DNA of 64,000 bases from Christensenella sp964438705. Lineage in GTDB: Bacteria; Bacillota; Clostridia; Christensenellales; Christensenellaceae. Shown one piece after another: positions 1 through 9,312 of the stretch (position 1 is its first letter; every line of letters starts with the position of its first letter). The notes beneath the pieces were generated by a model. It was given only the letters and a program-made list of their open reading frames with translations, was not told the DNA's origin and made no database searches. The DNA is taken from assembly GCA_964438705.1 (NCBI GenBank), contig CAYTKQ010000005.1, positions 62,001 through 126,000 on the forward strand, given 5' to 3'. The position numbers and the translations under genes are program-made.

Positions 1-1
1 G

Positions 2-3000
2 TTCTGGCATCCGGGAGATATGCCCAAGACGATGGGGCAGCTCGGCGAGATGTATTTCCGCTCGGTGGGGCACAATTCCCCGTTGCTCTTGAATGTTCCT
101 CCGAACAATCAGGGCGCGCTGGATGCGGCGATCAAAGCACGCACGCTGGAATTTGGCGAATCCGTCAGAAATCTGTACAAAAACAATCTCGCGGCGATGG
201 AGGGCGCAAGCATCACGGCTTCCTCCGTACGCGGAAACGATATCGCCTTCGGCCCTGAAAATGTGCTGGACGGCGATCCCGATTCCTATTGGACGACGAA
301 CGACGGACAAAACACGGGCAGCATCACGATCGACCTCGGCACGCGCCGGACGTTCGACGTGGTATCCATTCAGGAAAATCTTGCGCTCGGGCAGCGCGTT
401 TCCGGCTATTCCGTAGAATATAAAGACGGGGACAGCGCATGGAAAATGCTGGAAACCGGCCCCACCATCGGCGGACGGCGGCTCGTTCGCACCGTTCCCG
501 TCAGGGCGGATCAGGTCAGGATCAACATCACGGGTTCGCATGACGTGCCCACCATCAGCGAAGTGGGCGTATACAAGGCGGACGGCAATTTTGAAATAGG
601 CAGCTCGATTCCGGACGACCTCGAGTTCATCGACAACGCGGCATGGACGAAGACGGGCGCGTGGAGCACAGGCACATCCGGCATCGAAGGAACGAATATG
701 TGGAGCAAGACGAAGGGAGATACCGTTTCCTTCAAATTCATAGGCAGCAAGTTCTGGATGATCGGCAATCAAGATCCGTCCCACGGTATCGCGTCTGTGG
801 CGGTGGACGGAGAGCAGATCGGCACCTTCGACCTATACAAAAGCGCACGGGCCACAAGTCAGATCGTTTATACGTCGCCCGATTTGGAAGCAAAAGAGCA
901 TACCGTGGTGATCACGGTGACGGGCACCAAAAATGGAGCGGCAAGCAATACGAACATTGACCTCGACGGCGTTTGTTATCTGAACAACGGGGGCGCCGGT
1001 ATGTTCGAGATCGAAAAGCCGAAATATTCCGTGATCGCGGGTGACACCCTTGACATCAAGGTGAAGCGCGTGGGCGGCAGCGTCGGCGAGGTGAGCGTAC
1101 AGGCGATGGACAACCCCGGCGGTGCTGTGCAGGGACAGTATTATCAGAATACAAGGGAAACATTGACGTTTGCGGACGGTGAGACGGAAAAAACGGTCTC
1201 TATCCCAACATTTGTCAATGAAAACCACAAGGGAGACCTCGATTTCTATCTGGAGCTGCTTGCACCCACCGACAACGCGGTACTTGGGTTCAACACCTAT
1301 TCTACGGTCATCTTGAAATATTTCAAGGATGCGCTGAAAGAAGCGCTGGAAATGGCGAATCCAATGCTCCCCGCGCAGTATGAGGAAGAAGGCTGGGCGG
1401 CGTTCGAGGCAGCGAGAAGCGCGGCGCAAGGCGTTTACGCCGACGCGGAGGCATCCTATGAAGCGGTGCGCGACGCGGCCAATGCGCTTAACACCGCAAT
1501 GGGTGCGCTTGAAAAGCGCGGTTTATATACGGAAGCAAAGCCTTTCGTGATGCCTGTGGTGCAGGATCAGTCCAAGCTTTTGGAAGCAGAATTTTTCACG
1601 CTGGTTATGCGTGTGCCGGATCAGACGCCGACAGACGCCAACAAAAATGTACGCCTCTCCAACAACAGTGCCGCGAGCAACGGCGTAGAAGTGAACTGGT
1701 TCGAGACCGGAAATAAGATCAAGGTGCCTTATCGTGCGGAAAAAGCTGGCGTGTATGAGTTTACGGCACGCTATCGCTCGGGCCGTGCCGCAACCAGCCC
1801 GAACACATTCGCGTGGAGCGGCGACAACATCGTTTCGGGCTTCAAGGATGTATACGGACCGGAAGCGGGCACACACAGGACCGTGACGTTTGACGTGACG
1901 ATCGAACAGCCCGGAACGGGTTGGCTGGTGTTCGACGCGACGAGCAAGGCAGGCCCGGTGATCGATAAATTCGATATCGCGCTCAAGGAAGCGAGTGAGG
2001 TTACGCACAACATCACCGCATCAGCCGGAGCGGGCGGAAGCATTTCCCCGTCCGGCGAAGTGAAAGTGATCGAAGGCGCGAGCAAGGCATTCACAATCAC
2101 GCCGGATGACGGATATAAAGTAAAAGACGTTCTTGTGAACGAAACATCCGTAGGCGCGCTCACGAGCTATACAATGAGCGACGTGCGCACAAATGCGACG
2201 ATCGAAGCACAGTTCGAATTCGGATATTTTGTGGCGGACAATCCGTTCGTGATGCCGAAGGAAGGCGAGGACGCCAAGACGGTCGAGGCGGAGCACTTCA
2301 AGCTGTTCCCCCGCGTGCCGGGCGAAACGCCGAACGCAACGAACAAAAACGTGCGCATCGACAACAGGGCGGCCGCGAGCAACGGTCAGGAAATCAACTG
2401 GTTTGAGGCAGGCAACGTCATCAAGCTGGCTTATACGGCCGATACGGCGGGAACCTATACCGTGACGGCGACCTACCGCAGCGGCAGGATTCAGGGCAGC
2501 ATGCAGGCGAACGCCATCAACTGGAGCGGTGGCAAGATCACAGCAGGGACGCTGGACGTTTATGGTGAAGCCAATGCGACCACATACCACACTGCGGAAT
2601 TCGACGTGATCGTCAACGAAGCGGGCGCGGGAGAGCTGATTCTCACGGCGGACGCGAAGGCGGGCCCGGTACTCGACAAGTTCGAGATCTTGAAGGTCAA
2701 AACAGTTCCGACCGTGGATAAAACGGCGCTTAGTATGCTGATCGGTGAGATCGAAGGCTTCAAGAGCGATGATTACCGCAGCAGCGCATGGGCGGTGATG
2801 ATGGACACGAAGCTGCCGATGGCAAAGACGGTGTTTAACAACGCCGAAGCGACGCAGGAACAGGTGAATGACGCATGGCTTGCGCTAATGCTGGCAAAGA
2901 ACACGCTTCTGAAGGAGCGGATCAACAAGCAAACGCTGCGCGCATACATTGAAGAGGCGGAACAGAGGATCGGCGATCCGAGATTTACGGCTTCGTCGGT

Positions 3001-4222
3001 TGCGGTGGTGAAAGAAGCCCTCGAAGAAGCCAAATCGGTAGAAAAATTTGGCGACACGACGCAGGACGCGATCAACGCGGCCAGCAGTAAATTGTTCGGG
3101 GCATATATGGATATGCTGTGGAAGGCGGACACCTCCAAGCTGGCGGTATTGGTGGAAGCGGCACGCGAAATGAGCGAAGAGCTCTACACGCCGGATAGCT
3201 GGACGCCATTTGGCGAGGCGCTTGCGGCGGCGGAAGAATTGCTTGCAAACGGCGATCTTTCAGAAGACGACGAGCCGGCGGTGGAAAACGCAAGGGTAAC
3301 GCTGTTTAAGGCGATGCAGGCGCTTGTGAGCAGAGCGGACACCTCCGCGCTGAAGAACGCAATCGATCTGGCGACGGACATCCTTAAGAACGCGGATCGC
3401 TACGCGCCGACATCCCTCGCGGGATTGCAGGGCGCGCTCGACGCGGCGAAGGTGGTTCTCGAAAATGCAAACGCGACACAGCAAGCAGTGGATGAAGCGA
3501 CGGCGGCATTGAACGCAAAGCTGACGACTGTCTATCCGAAGTCCAACAAGGACGCGCTGAGAACGACATTGCGCGCGGCAAGGAGCATCAACCTGAGCCT
3601 GTATACGCCGCAGAGTGCAGGCCCGGTGGCGGCGGCAATCGATAACGCGGCGAAGATCGAGGCGGATGAAAATGTGAGACAGGCGGACGTGGATCGTGCA
3701 CAGGCGGCACTGGACAACGCGGTAAAGGGGCTTGTTGTAAAAGAGAACCCGGTAACGCCGAATCCTCCGGCGGACAGCGGCACAACCCCGAATCCTCCGG
3801 CAGACGGCGGCACGGCGACGCCTCCGGCGAATGACGGCGCGACGGCCAATCCCCCGGTAGGCGGCGGAATGACGACAACGCCTCCGACAGGTACAACCCC
3901 CAATCCTCCGGCAAATGTCGGAACGGCGACAACGCCTGAGATGCCCGCACAGCCGGAGACGGCGGCGGGCGGAGAAAATCAGGTGGCGGACGCGGGTACA
4001 GCGCCGAATCAGGCGGTGGTACCGGCAGACGCTGCGGCGGCAGACAATGGGGAACAGATCGAAGGAAATCAGACGCCTCTGGCGGGCGGCCCGCAAAACA
4101 ACGGCATAGACGCGGGCGCGATGACGACGCTCTACATCATCATCGGCATCGCGGGCGGCGCGGCGATCGTACTGCTGATCATGTACCTCAGAGAAAAGCG
4201 GAAGAACAAAGCAAGATCGTAA
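2..4222 (+). CDS. Modular surface alpha-L-fucosidase (GH29), C-terminal part; 5' end outside window
   Basis: The reading frame is open from base 2, so the gene starts before the window. The first ~45 residues (FWHPGDMP, then SVGHNSPLLLNVPPNNQG) match the end of a GH29 fucosidase catalytic domain, which removes terminal fucose from glycans. Accessory modules follow: a discoidin-like F5/8 type C domain (~residues 70-195), a beta-sandwich module (~200-335), a Calx-beta-like stretch (~340-435), a FIVAR helical repeat, two similar carbohydrate-binding-like modules (~525-660 and ~750-900) around an InlB-type B-repeat (~665-740), then several more FIVAR repeats to ~1250. A Pro/Gly/Thr-rich linker (NPPADSGT-like repeats) leads to one membrane segment (~1375-1396) and a Lys/Arg tail. 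No LPXTG motif is visible, so it is probably membrane anchored, outside the cell. A rho-independent terminator follows. Confidence 0.85.
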   Translation, partial: FWHPGDMPKTMGQLGEMYFRSVGHNSPLLLNVPPNNQGALDAAIKARTLEFGESVRNLYKNNLAAMEGASITASSVRGNDIAFGPENVLDGDPDSYWTTNDGQNTGSITIDLGTRRTFDVVSIQENLALGQRVSGYSVEYKDGDSAWKMLETGPTIGGRRLVRTVPVRADQVRINITGSHDVPTISEVGVYKADGNFEIGSSIPDDLEFIDNAAWTKTGAWSTGTSGIEGTNMWSKTKGDTVSFKFIGSKFWMIGNQDPSHGIASVAVDGEQIGTFDLYKSARATSQIVYTSPDLEAKEHTVVITVTGTKNGAASNTNIDLDGVCYLNNGGAGMFEIEKPKYSVIAGDTLDIKVKRVGGSVGEVSVQAMDNPGGAVQGQYYQNTRETLTFADGETEKTVSIPTFVNENHKGDLDFYLELLAPTDNAVLGFNTYSTVILKYFKDALKEALEMANPMLPAQYEEEGWAAFEAARSAAQGVYADAEASYEAVRDAANALNTAMGALEKRGLYTEAKPFVMPVVQDQSKLLEAEFFTLVMRVPDQTPTDANKNVRLSNNSAASNGVEVNWFETGNKIKVPYRAEKAGVYEFTARYRSGRAATSPNTFAWSGDNIVSGFKDVYGPEAGTHRTVTFDVTIEQPGTGWLVFDATSKAGPVIDKFDIALKEASEVTHNITASAGAGGSISPSGEVKVIEGASKAFTITPDDGYKVKDVLVNETSVGALTSYTMSDVRTNATIEAQFEFGYFVADNPFVMPKEGEDAKTVEAEHFKLFPRVPGETPNATNKNVRIDNRAAASNGQEINWFEAGNVIKLAYTADTAGTYTVTATYRSGRIQGSMQANAINWSGGKITAGTLDVYGEANATTYHTAEFDVIVNEAGAGELILTADAKAGPVLDKFEILKVKTVPTVDKTALSMLIGEIEGFKSDDYRSSAWAVMMDTKLPMAKTVFNNAEATQEQVNDAWLALMLAKNTLLKERINKQTLRAYIEEAEQRIGDPRFTASSVAVVKEALEEAKSVEKFGDTTQDAINAASSKLFGAYMDMLWKADTSKLAVLVEAAREMSEELYTPDSWTPFGEALAAAEELLANGDLSEDDEPAVENARVTLFKAMQALVSRADTSALKNAIDLATDILKNADRYAPTSLAGLQGALDAAKVVLENANATQQAVDEATAALNAKLTTVYPKSNKDALRTTLRAARSINLSLYTPQSAGPVAAAIDNAAKIEADENVRQADVDRAQAALDNAVKGLVVKENPVTPNPPADSGTTPNPPADGGTATPPANDGATANPPVGGGMTTTPPTGTTPNPPANVGTATTPEMPAQPETAAGGENQVADAGTAPNQAVVPADAAAADNGEQIEGNQTPLAGGPQNNGIDAGAMTTLYIIIGIAGGAAIVLLIMYLREKRKNKARS

Positions 4223-4263
4223 CTGAATCAACCCACCCCATCGGCTGAGTGATTGAAAACAGC

Positions 4264-4306
4264 CAAACGCAAAAAACAGGCAGATGATGCCTGTTTTTTG
4301 CATTTG
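4264..4306 (+). terminator. Rho-independent terminator after the fucosidase gene
   Basis: A 13-bp perfect stem (4269-4281 with 4289-4301) has a 7-base loop. It contains an A-run on the left arm and a T-run on the right, and can extend by four more pairs past one mismatch. Confidence 0.85.
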
Positions 4307-4341
4307 GTGCAAAATTTTTTCAGAGAGCCTATATTTTAAAA

Positions 4342-4353
4342 GAACATACGTTC
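4342..4353. promoter_or_regulatory. LexA (SOS) box-like palindrome 1
   Basis: GAACATACGTTC fits the Firmicutes LexA/DinR consensus GAAC-RNRY-GTTC. It lies in the 318-bp gap before metK, about 107 bp upstream of the metK -35 element. A second match lies 43 bp further on. Binding by LexA is inferred from the motif only. Confidence 0.5.
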
Positions 4354-4384
4354 AAACGGAAAACGCCGTGAGAAGGGTTAATTA

Positions 4385-4396
4385 GAACGCATGTTC
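4385..4396. promoter_or_regulatory. LexA (SOS) box-like palindrome 2
   Basis: GAACGCATGTTC also fits GAAC-RNRY-GTTC. It is 43 bp (about four helical turns) from the first box, on the same face of the helix, which would suit cooperative dimer binding. The nearest good sigma-A promoter lies 64 bp downstream. Confidence 0.5.
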
Positions 4397-4459
4397 AAAT
4401 AAAACGTGATATTTGGGGAAAAAGCGGCATGTAAAGCGGGGTTTTCCGCGTTTTTTGGA

Positions 4460-4488
4460 TTGAAAAGCGGTACATCCTTTGGTATAAT
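4460..4488 (+). promoter_or_regulatory. Sigma-A promoter of metK-recD2-comF
   Basis: TTGAAA (4460-4465) and TATAAT (4483-4488) are separated by 17 bp. The predicted start near 4495 leaves a leader of only ~46 nt, too short for a SAM riboswitch. Confidence 0.8.
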
Positions 4489-4540
4489 ATGGAATCAGTG
4501 GAGCAGTATATTTTTTTATGAGATAAATTGGAGGAAAAAA

Positions 4541-5713
4541 ATGAGAAGATTATTCACTTCGGAATCCGTTACGGAAGGCCATCCGGATAAGATCTGTGAT
4601 CAGATTTCGGATTCCGTGCTGGACGCAATTTTAGAGCAGGACCCTCAGGCGCGTGTGGCGTGCGAAACGGCGGTCAATACGGGACTCGTTCTCGTCATGG
4701 GCGAAATCACGACGAGCGCTTATGTAGATATCGCGAAAATCGCGCGTGAAACGGTCAAGCAGATCGGCTTCGACAAAGCGGAATACGGCTTTGACGGCGA
4801 CACCTGCGGCGTCATCACATCCATCGACGAGCAGTCGCCGGATATCGCAATGGGCGTGGATCAGGCGCTCGAGACGCGCGACAATCAGGACGACGCGGAA
4901 AACGGTGCGGGCGATCAGGGTATGATGTTCGGGTATGCGTGCAACGAAACGCCCGAGTTTATGCCCATGCCCATCTATCTTGCGCACAGGCTTTCCCGCC
5001 GCCTCGCAGAGGTGCGCAAGAACGGTTCGCTCGATTACCTTCGCCCGGATGGAAAATCTCAGGTGACGGTCGAATATGACGAGCATTGGAAGCCGCTTCG
5101 CGTGGACGCGGTGGTCATTTCCACCCAGCACGACCCGGAAGCGACGCAGGCACAGATCAGAAAAGACATGATCGAGCAGGTCATCACCCCCATGATCCCG
5201 GCGGAGATGATAGATGAGGATACGAAAATTTACGTCAACCCGACGGGCCGGTTCGTGATTGGCGGACCCAAGGGCGACAGCGGTCTGACGGGGCGCAAGA
5301 TCATCGTTGACACCTATGGCGGCATGGGCCGTCACGGCGGCGGCGCGTTCTCGGGCAAGGACCCGTCCAAGGTAGACAGAAGCGCGGCCTATGCGGCGCG
5401 CTATGTGGCGAAAAACGTTGTGGCGGCAGGCCTTGCGGACCGCTGCGAGATACAGCTTGCATACGCCATCGGCGTTGCGCGCCCGGTGTCGGTGTTTGTG
5501 GAAACCTTCGGCACGGGCAAAAAGCACAGCACGGAGATCGCGGACATCGTCACGAAGCTGTTTGACCTTCGCCCCACGGCGATCATCGAAAAGCTTCAGC
5601 TGAGAAAGCCCATCTACAGGCAGACGGCGGCGTACGGCCACTTTGGCCGCGACGACCTCAATTTGCCGTGGGAGCAGCTTGACATGGTGGAGGCCATCAA
5701 GAAGGAAATTTGA
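4541..5713 (+). CDS. metK: S-adenosylmethionine synthetase
   Basis: The 390-residue product makes S-adenosylmethionine from methionine and ATP in the cytoplasm. It begins MRRLFTSESVTEGHPDKICD, the family's N-terminal signature with the ATP-contacting His, and has GAGDQGMMFGYA and the glycine-rich GGAFSGKDPSKVDRSAAY. The length is normal for MetK. The ATG at 4541 is chosen because it follows GGAGGA at 4530-4535; the frame is open further upstream to a GTG at 4406, but that extension is not conserved-looking and would include the promoter. It is the first gene of an operon: its stop codon overlaps the TTG start of recD2. Confidence 0.97.
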   Translation: MRRLFTSESVTEGHPDKICDQISDSVLDAILEQDPQARVACETAVNTGLVLVMGEITTSAYVDIAKIARETVKQIGFDKAEYGFDGDTCGVITSIDEQSPDIAMGVDQALETRDNQDDAENGAGDQGMMFGYACNETPEFMPMPIYLAHRLSRRLAEVRKNGSLDYLRPDGKSQVTVEYDEHWKPLRVDAVVISTQHDPEATQAQIRKDMIEQVITPMIPAEMIDEDTKIYVNPTGRFVIGGPKGDSGLTGRKIIVDTYGGMGRHGGGAFSGKDPSKVDRSAAYAARYVAKNVVAAGLADRCEIQLAYAIGVARPVSVFVETFGTGKKHSTEIADIVTKLFDLRPTAIIEKLQLRKPIYRQTAAYGHFGRDDLNLPWEQLDMVEAIKKEI

Positions 5714-7890
5714 GCGAAGAACTGACAGGTACGGTATTAAGCATCATCTATGAAAGCGCGGATGGTTACACCGTGGCGGAAATCGAGGCAGAAGAGCCCA
5801 CCATTGTGGTGGGCAATATGCCCGATTTGAAACCCGGCGAACGGACGCGCTTTTTTGGTGCGTTTAAAACGCATGCGAAATATGGTACCCAGTTTGCGGT
5901 GCGTTCTTATGAAAGCACCCTGCCGCGCGACCTCAATGACATCGCGCTCTTTTTGGCGGGCGGCTTTTTGAAGGGGCTGGGCGAGGTTCTGGCGCAGCGC
6001 ATCGTGGAGGAATTCGGCGCGCAGACCTTCGACGTGATCGAAAACGACCACTGGGCGCTTGCGCGTGTGAAGGGCGTTTCTAAAAAGCTTGCAGACAGCG
6101 TGCACGAGGCCATGAAGGAATATGCCCGCAAAAAATATGTGTATGCCGATCTCATGGGCATGGGCCTCACCGCGCGGCAGGCGACCGCTGCCGCGGCGGC
6201 GCTGGGCGAGGACGCTGCGGCGCTCGTGCGCGAAAACCCCTATTTGCTCATCGAGCACGTGCGCGGCATCGATTTTTTGACCGCGGACAAAATCGCGCTT
6301 CAAATCGGCATTGTGGAAGATTCTCCCTTTCGCATTAAAAATGGAATATTGAATGTGCTCAACAAGGTGCTTGCGCAGGGCAGCACCTATGTGCGGCGCG
6401 CACAGCTCATCCCGCACGTGGCGAAGAACCTGAATGTGCGCGAAGCGGAGGTCAATAAGGCGCTGCTCGCGCTTGTGCTCGCAAAGGACGTCGTGCTCAA
6501 AAAGTATTATCCCGATCAGCAGGTCGTATTTTTGGCGTCCGCATATCGCGCGGAAACGCGGTGCGCCGCCAAGCTGTGCGCGCTCACAAAAACCGCCGCG
6601 CCTGCTGGCGTTGTCAACTTAAGCAGGCTGATCAAAAAGCAGAGCGACGTCTTTTCGCTGACGGACGAGCAAAAAGAAGCGGTTGGAAGCGCGGTGGAAA
6701 ACCGCATCTGCATCATTACGGGCGGGCCGGGCACGGGCAAGACCACGATTTTGAAGGCAGTGCTCAACATTCTTGGAGGGCTGGGGCTCACATGCAGCCT
6801 CACAGCGCCCACGGGACGCGCGGCCAAGCGCATGCAGGAGGCGACGGGGACGGAGGCGGCGACGCTGCACCGCTTGCTTGAATATTCCTATGACGAGGAC
6901 GAATACAACTGCTATTTTCGCCGAAACGACGAAAACCCCCTCGATGCGGACGCGGTGATCGTGGACGAGGTATCCATGCTGGATATTTATCTGTTTCACA
7001 ATCTTTTGAAGGCGCTCAAGGAGGGTTCGCGGCTCATCCTCGTTGGTGACGCGGATCAGCTCCCCTCCGTTGGCCCGGGCAATGTGATGCACGACATCAT
7101 TGAATCGGGCGTGGTGCCGTGCGTCAAGCTGACCCACCGTTTTCGCAACGCGGGCGGCATCGCGGACGCGGCCTACGATATTTTAAACGGAACCGTTCCT
7201 GAGGCCTGCGACGCTTCCTTTGAATTTCGCGAATGCGCGAGCATGGACGAGGTGCGCACCCTTCTGTGTGACGAATATGAACGGTACGCAAAGCAGGGAG
7301 AGGATGTGCAGCTTATTGCGCCCATCAAACGGACGGAGCTTGGAACGGTGGCGCTCAACGCGGCGATCCGCGAACGGCTTAATCCGCCCGGCCTCACAAA
7401 GCCGGAGATCGTGTTTGGGGAGCGCAGCTTCCGCGAGGGAGACCGCGTGATGCAGATCAAAAACAACTACGCGCGGGAGTGGCGGGATGATGTGAGCCTT
7501 ACGAGCGGCGAAGGCGTGTTCAACGGGGATATCGGCAGCATCAGGCGCATTGCCGCGGGCGAGGTGGAGGTGCTTTTCGAGGATATGAAGTGCTGTTCGT
7601 ATGAAACGGTGACGCTCTCAGAGCTCGACGGGGCGTATGCCTACACCATCCACAAATCGCAGGGCAGCGAGTTCGACGTGATCCTAATGCCCATGCTCTA
7701 TGGTACGCAGCCATTTTTGACGCGCAACTTGCTTTATACGGGCGTGACGCGCGCAAAAAAGAAGGTGCTGATCGCGGGAAGCAAACGCACCTTTGAATAT
7801 ATGATCGGAAATGTGTGGCAAGGGAAACGCTCAACTGTTTTGAAGCGCGAGCTTGCGTATCTGGACAGACTGACGCAGCATGTGGAATGA
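5710..7890 (+). CDS. recD2: RecD2-type ATP-dependent DNA helicase
   Basis: This 726-residue superfamily 1 helicase is the RecBC-independent RecD2 form, which moves 5' to 3' and takes part in DNA repair. The N-terminal ~320 residues hold the OB-like and helix-hairpin-helix regions typical of RecD2. Walker A (GGPGTGKTT) starts near residue 338 and Walker B (VIVDEVSML) near 416. The UvrD-like C-terminal motif YTIHKSQGSEFDVILMP follows near 640. It starts with TTG at 5710, overlapping the metK stop by four bases, with GAAGGAA just upstream. The pairing with metK and comF suggests one transcript; the two LexA-like boxes upstream of the operon would suit a repair helicase. Confidence 0.93.
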   Translation: MSEELTGTVLSIIYESADGYTVAEIEAEEPTIVVGNMPDLKPGERTRFFGAFKTHAKYGTQFAVRSYESTLPRDLNDIALFLAGGFLKGLGEVLAQRIVEEFGAQTFDVIENDHWALARVKGVSKKLADSVHEAMKEYARKKYVYADLMGMGLTARQATAAAAALGEDAAALVRENPYLLIEHVRGIDFLTADKIALQIGIVEDSPFRIKNGILNVLNKVLAQGSTYVRRAQLIPHVAKNLNVREAEVNKALLALVLAKDVVLKKYYPDQQVVFLASAYRAETRCAAKLCALTKTAAPAGVVNLSRLIKKQSDVFSLTDEQKEAVGSAVENRICIITGGPGTGKTTILKAVLNILGGLGLTCSLTAPTGRAAKRMQEATGTEAATLHRLLEYSYDEDEYNCYFRRNDENPLDADAVIVDEVSMLDIYLFHNLLKALKEGSRLILVGDADQLPSVGPGNVMHDIIESGVVPCVKLTHRFRNAGGIADAAYDILNGTVPEACDASFEFRECASMDEVRTLLCDEYERYAKQGEDVQLIAPIKRTELGTVALNAAIRERLNPPGLTKPEIVFGERSFREGDRVMQIKNNYAREWRDDVSLTSGEGVFNGDIGSIRRIAAGEVEVLFEDMKCCSYETVTLSELDGAYAYTIHKSQGSEFDVILMPMLYGTQPFLTRNLLYTGVTRAKKKVLIAGSKRTFEYMIGNVWQGKRSTVLKRELAYLDRLTQHVE

Positions 7891-8518
7891 TTTTTTAAAA
7901 GCGCTGGCGGGGGCGGGTACGCAGTGCGTCTATTGCGGACGGGAGCTTCCAAAGGGCAAAATTGTATGCGCGGACTGCGCAAAAGAGGAAAAGGCACTCG
8001 AAAACACGGAGGGGTTTGCGGGCGGCATTTTGTATGCCTATCGCTACGACGGCGTGGTGCGCTCCCTGATGCATGCGTTTAAATACAACGATATGCCAAG
8101 GCACGCGATGTTCATTGCCCAGCGCATGGCGGATTTTCTTGCGGGCTTTGAAGTGAACGCAGACGTTGTCACCTTTGTGCCCATCCATGCGCGCCGCTTA
8201 AAAACGCGCGGGTATGATCAGTCTGAAATGCTTGCCTACAATCTGGGCATGCTGTTGGGGGTTCCGTGTGAGCGGCTGCTTGTGCGCGAAAAGGAGACAA
8301 AGCCGCAGTATAAGCTTTCCGCGCAGCAGCGCAGAAGAAATGTGCGCGGCGCGTTTAAGCTTTGCCCGGGCGCGCAGGCTGCGGGCAAAAACATTCTGCT
8401 GATCGACGATATTTTCACCACGGGCGCGACGGTGGGGGAATGCATGAAGGCGCTTGCGGACGCAGGCGGCAATGTGATGGTGTTTGCTTATACAAAGGAA
8501 TTTCCAAAGCGGAAATGA
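7880..8518 (+). CDS. ComF-family phosphoribosyltransferase-like protein
   Basis: The 212-residue protein has an N-terminal zinc-binding pair of CxxC motifs (CVYCG and CADCA, residues ~15-35) and a C-terminal phosphoribosyltransferase signature, ILLIDDIFTTGATV (~residue 172). This is the layout of ComFC, a protein required for DNA uptake in competent Gram-positive bacteria, which is also widespread in non-competent species where its role is less clear. The start overlaps the end of recD2 by 11 bases, so the two are translationally coupled. A bidirectional terminator follows directly. Confidence 0.88.
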   Translation: MWNDFLKALAGAGTQCVYCGRELPKGKIVCADCAKEEKALENTEGFAGGILYAYRYDGVVRSLMHAFKYNDMPRHAMFIAQRMADFLAGFEVNADVVTFVPIHARRLKTRGYDQSEMLAYNLGMLLGVPCERLLVREKETKPQYKLSAQQRRRNVRGAFKLCPGAQAAGKNILLIDDIFTTGATVGECMKALADAGGNVMVFAYTKEFPKRK

Positions 8519-8541
8519 AAAACCGCCCGAAGGCGGTTTTT
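8518..8541. terminator. Bidirectional terminator between comF and hpf
   Basis: A 10-bp stem (8518-8527 with 8532-8541) has a CGAA loop, with A/T runs on both outer arms. It can end both converging transcripts. Confidence 0.85.
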
Positions 8542-8543
8542 AC

Positions 8544-9074
8544 TTACATTGGCTCGATCAGACCATAGTCCCCGTCGGATCGTTTATAAATCACGTTTAC
8601 CTCGTTTGTGCGGGCATTGCGGAACACATAAAAGTTGTGACCCAGAAGCTCGAGCTGCACGGCGGCGTCCTCTTCTTCCATCGGGCGCAGCGCAAATTTT
8701 TTGTTGCGTACGATCTGCGGCGCGTCCTCGTCAAAGTTTTCATCAAAATAATCGTATATGGTGTCTTCCGCAAAGGCTTCCTCGTGCAGGCGCTTTTCGA
8801 GGCGTGTGCGATGCTTGCGCATCTGACGTTCGAGCTTTTTTAGAGCAACGTCGATGGAGGAATACAAATCCCCTGTCGCTTCCTCCGCGCGCAGCACGAC
8901 CCCGTCTGCCACGACGGTGACCTCTGCAATGTGCCGGGATTTTTCAATGGAAAGCGTTACCTGCATTTCGGTGTCGGGCTTGAAATAGCGCTCCAGCTTC
9001 CCCGCCTTTTTGTCGACAACGCGGTGTAAATAGTTGGAGACAGTGATGTTTTTTCCCGAAATATTGACCTTCAT
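8544..9074 (-). CDS. hpf: Long-form ribosome hibernation promoting factor
   Basis: The 176-residue protein has the RaiA/HPF ribosome-binding fold in residues 1-100 (MKVNISGKNITVSNYL at the start, SIDVALKKLERQMRKHR at the end). A linker and the conserved C-terminal dimerisation domain (VRNKKFALRPMEEEDAAVQLELLGHNFYVF) follow. This long form pairs 70S ribosomes into inactive 100S dimers in slow-growing cells. The ATG at 9074 follows GAAGGGG. A raiA-type structured RNA is encoded on the same strand ~240 bp upstream, the usual arrangement for that RNA. No clear promoter was seen in the intervening 9075-9312. Confidence 0.95.
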   Translation of the reverse strand: MKVNISGKNITVSNYLHRVVDKKAGKLERYFKPDTEMQVTLSIEKSRHIAEVTVVADGVVLRAEEATGDLYSSIDVALKKLERQMRKHRTRLEKRLHEEAFAEDTIYDYFDENFDEDAPQIVRNKKFALRPMEEEDAAVQLELLGHNFYVFRNARTNEVNVIYKRSDGDYGLIEPM

Positions 9075-9312
9075 ATCGTTCGCCCCTTCCGTGATAAGAT
9101 GTTATGTGGGTACGAAAAGCATTACCCCTTGTGATACAAATACACACGCCAGCGCTGTTTGAAACAACCGACTTTTTATATTCCGGGAAAACGACAGCTT
9201 TTCGATCCTGCCACCGTGATCCAGGGCAAAAAAGAAGGGTCGGCGGCGCCGGGGTTGCTTCCCGTGCCTTAATTAATAATTCTCCGCCGAACGTGCAAAA
9301 TCCTTTAAAAAC

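Noticed and set aside
4100..4222. LPXTG sortase anchor on the fucosidase
   Set aside because: No LPXTG-like motif precedes the membrane helix; only a helix and a basic tail are present.
3260..4312. Long Arg/Cys-rich frame antisense to the fucosidase
   Set aside because: It is the mirror of GC-rich codons in a clear gene and has no family features or ribosome site.
4489..4540. SAM riboswitch ahead of metK
   Set aside because: The leader between the promoter and the gene is only ~46 nt and shows no S-box features.
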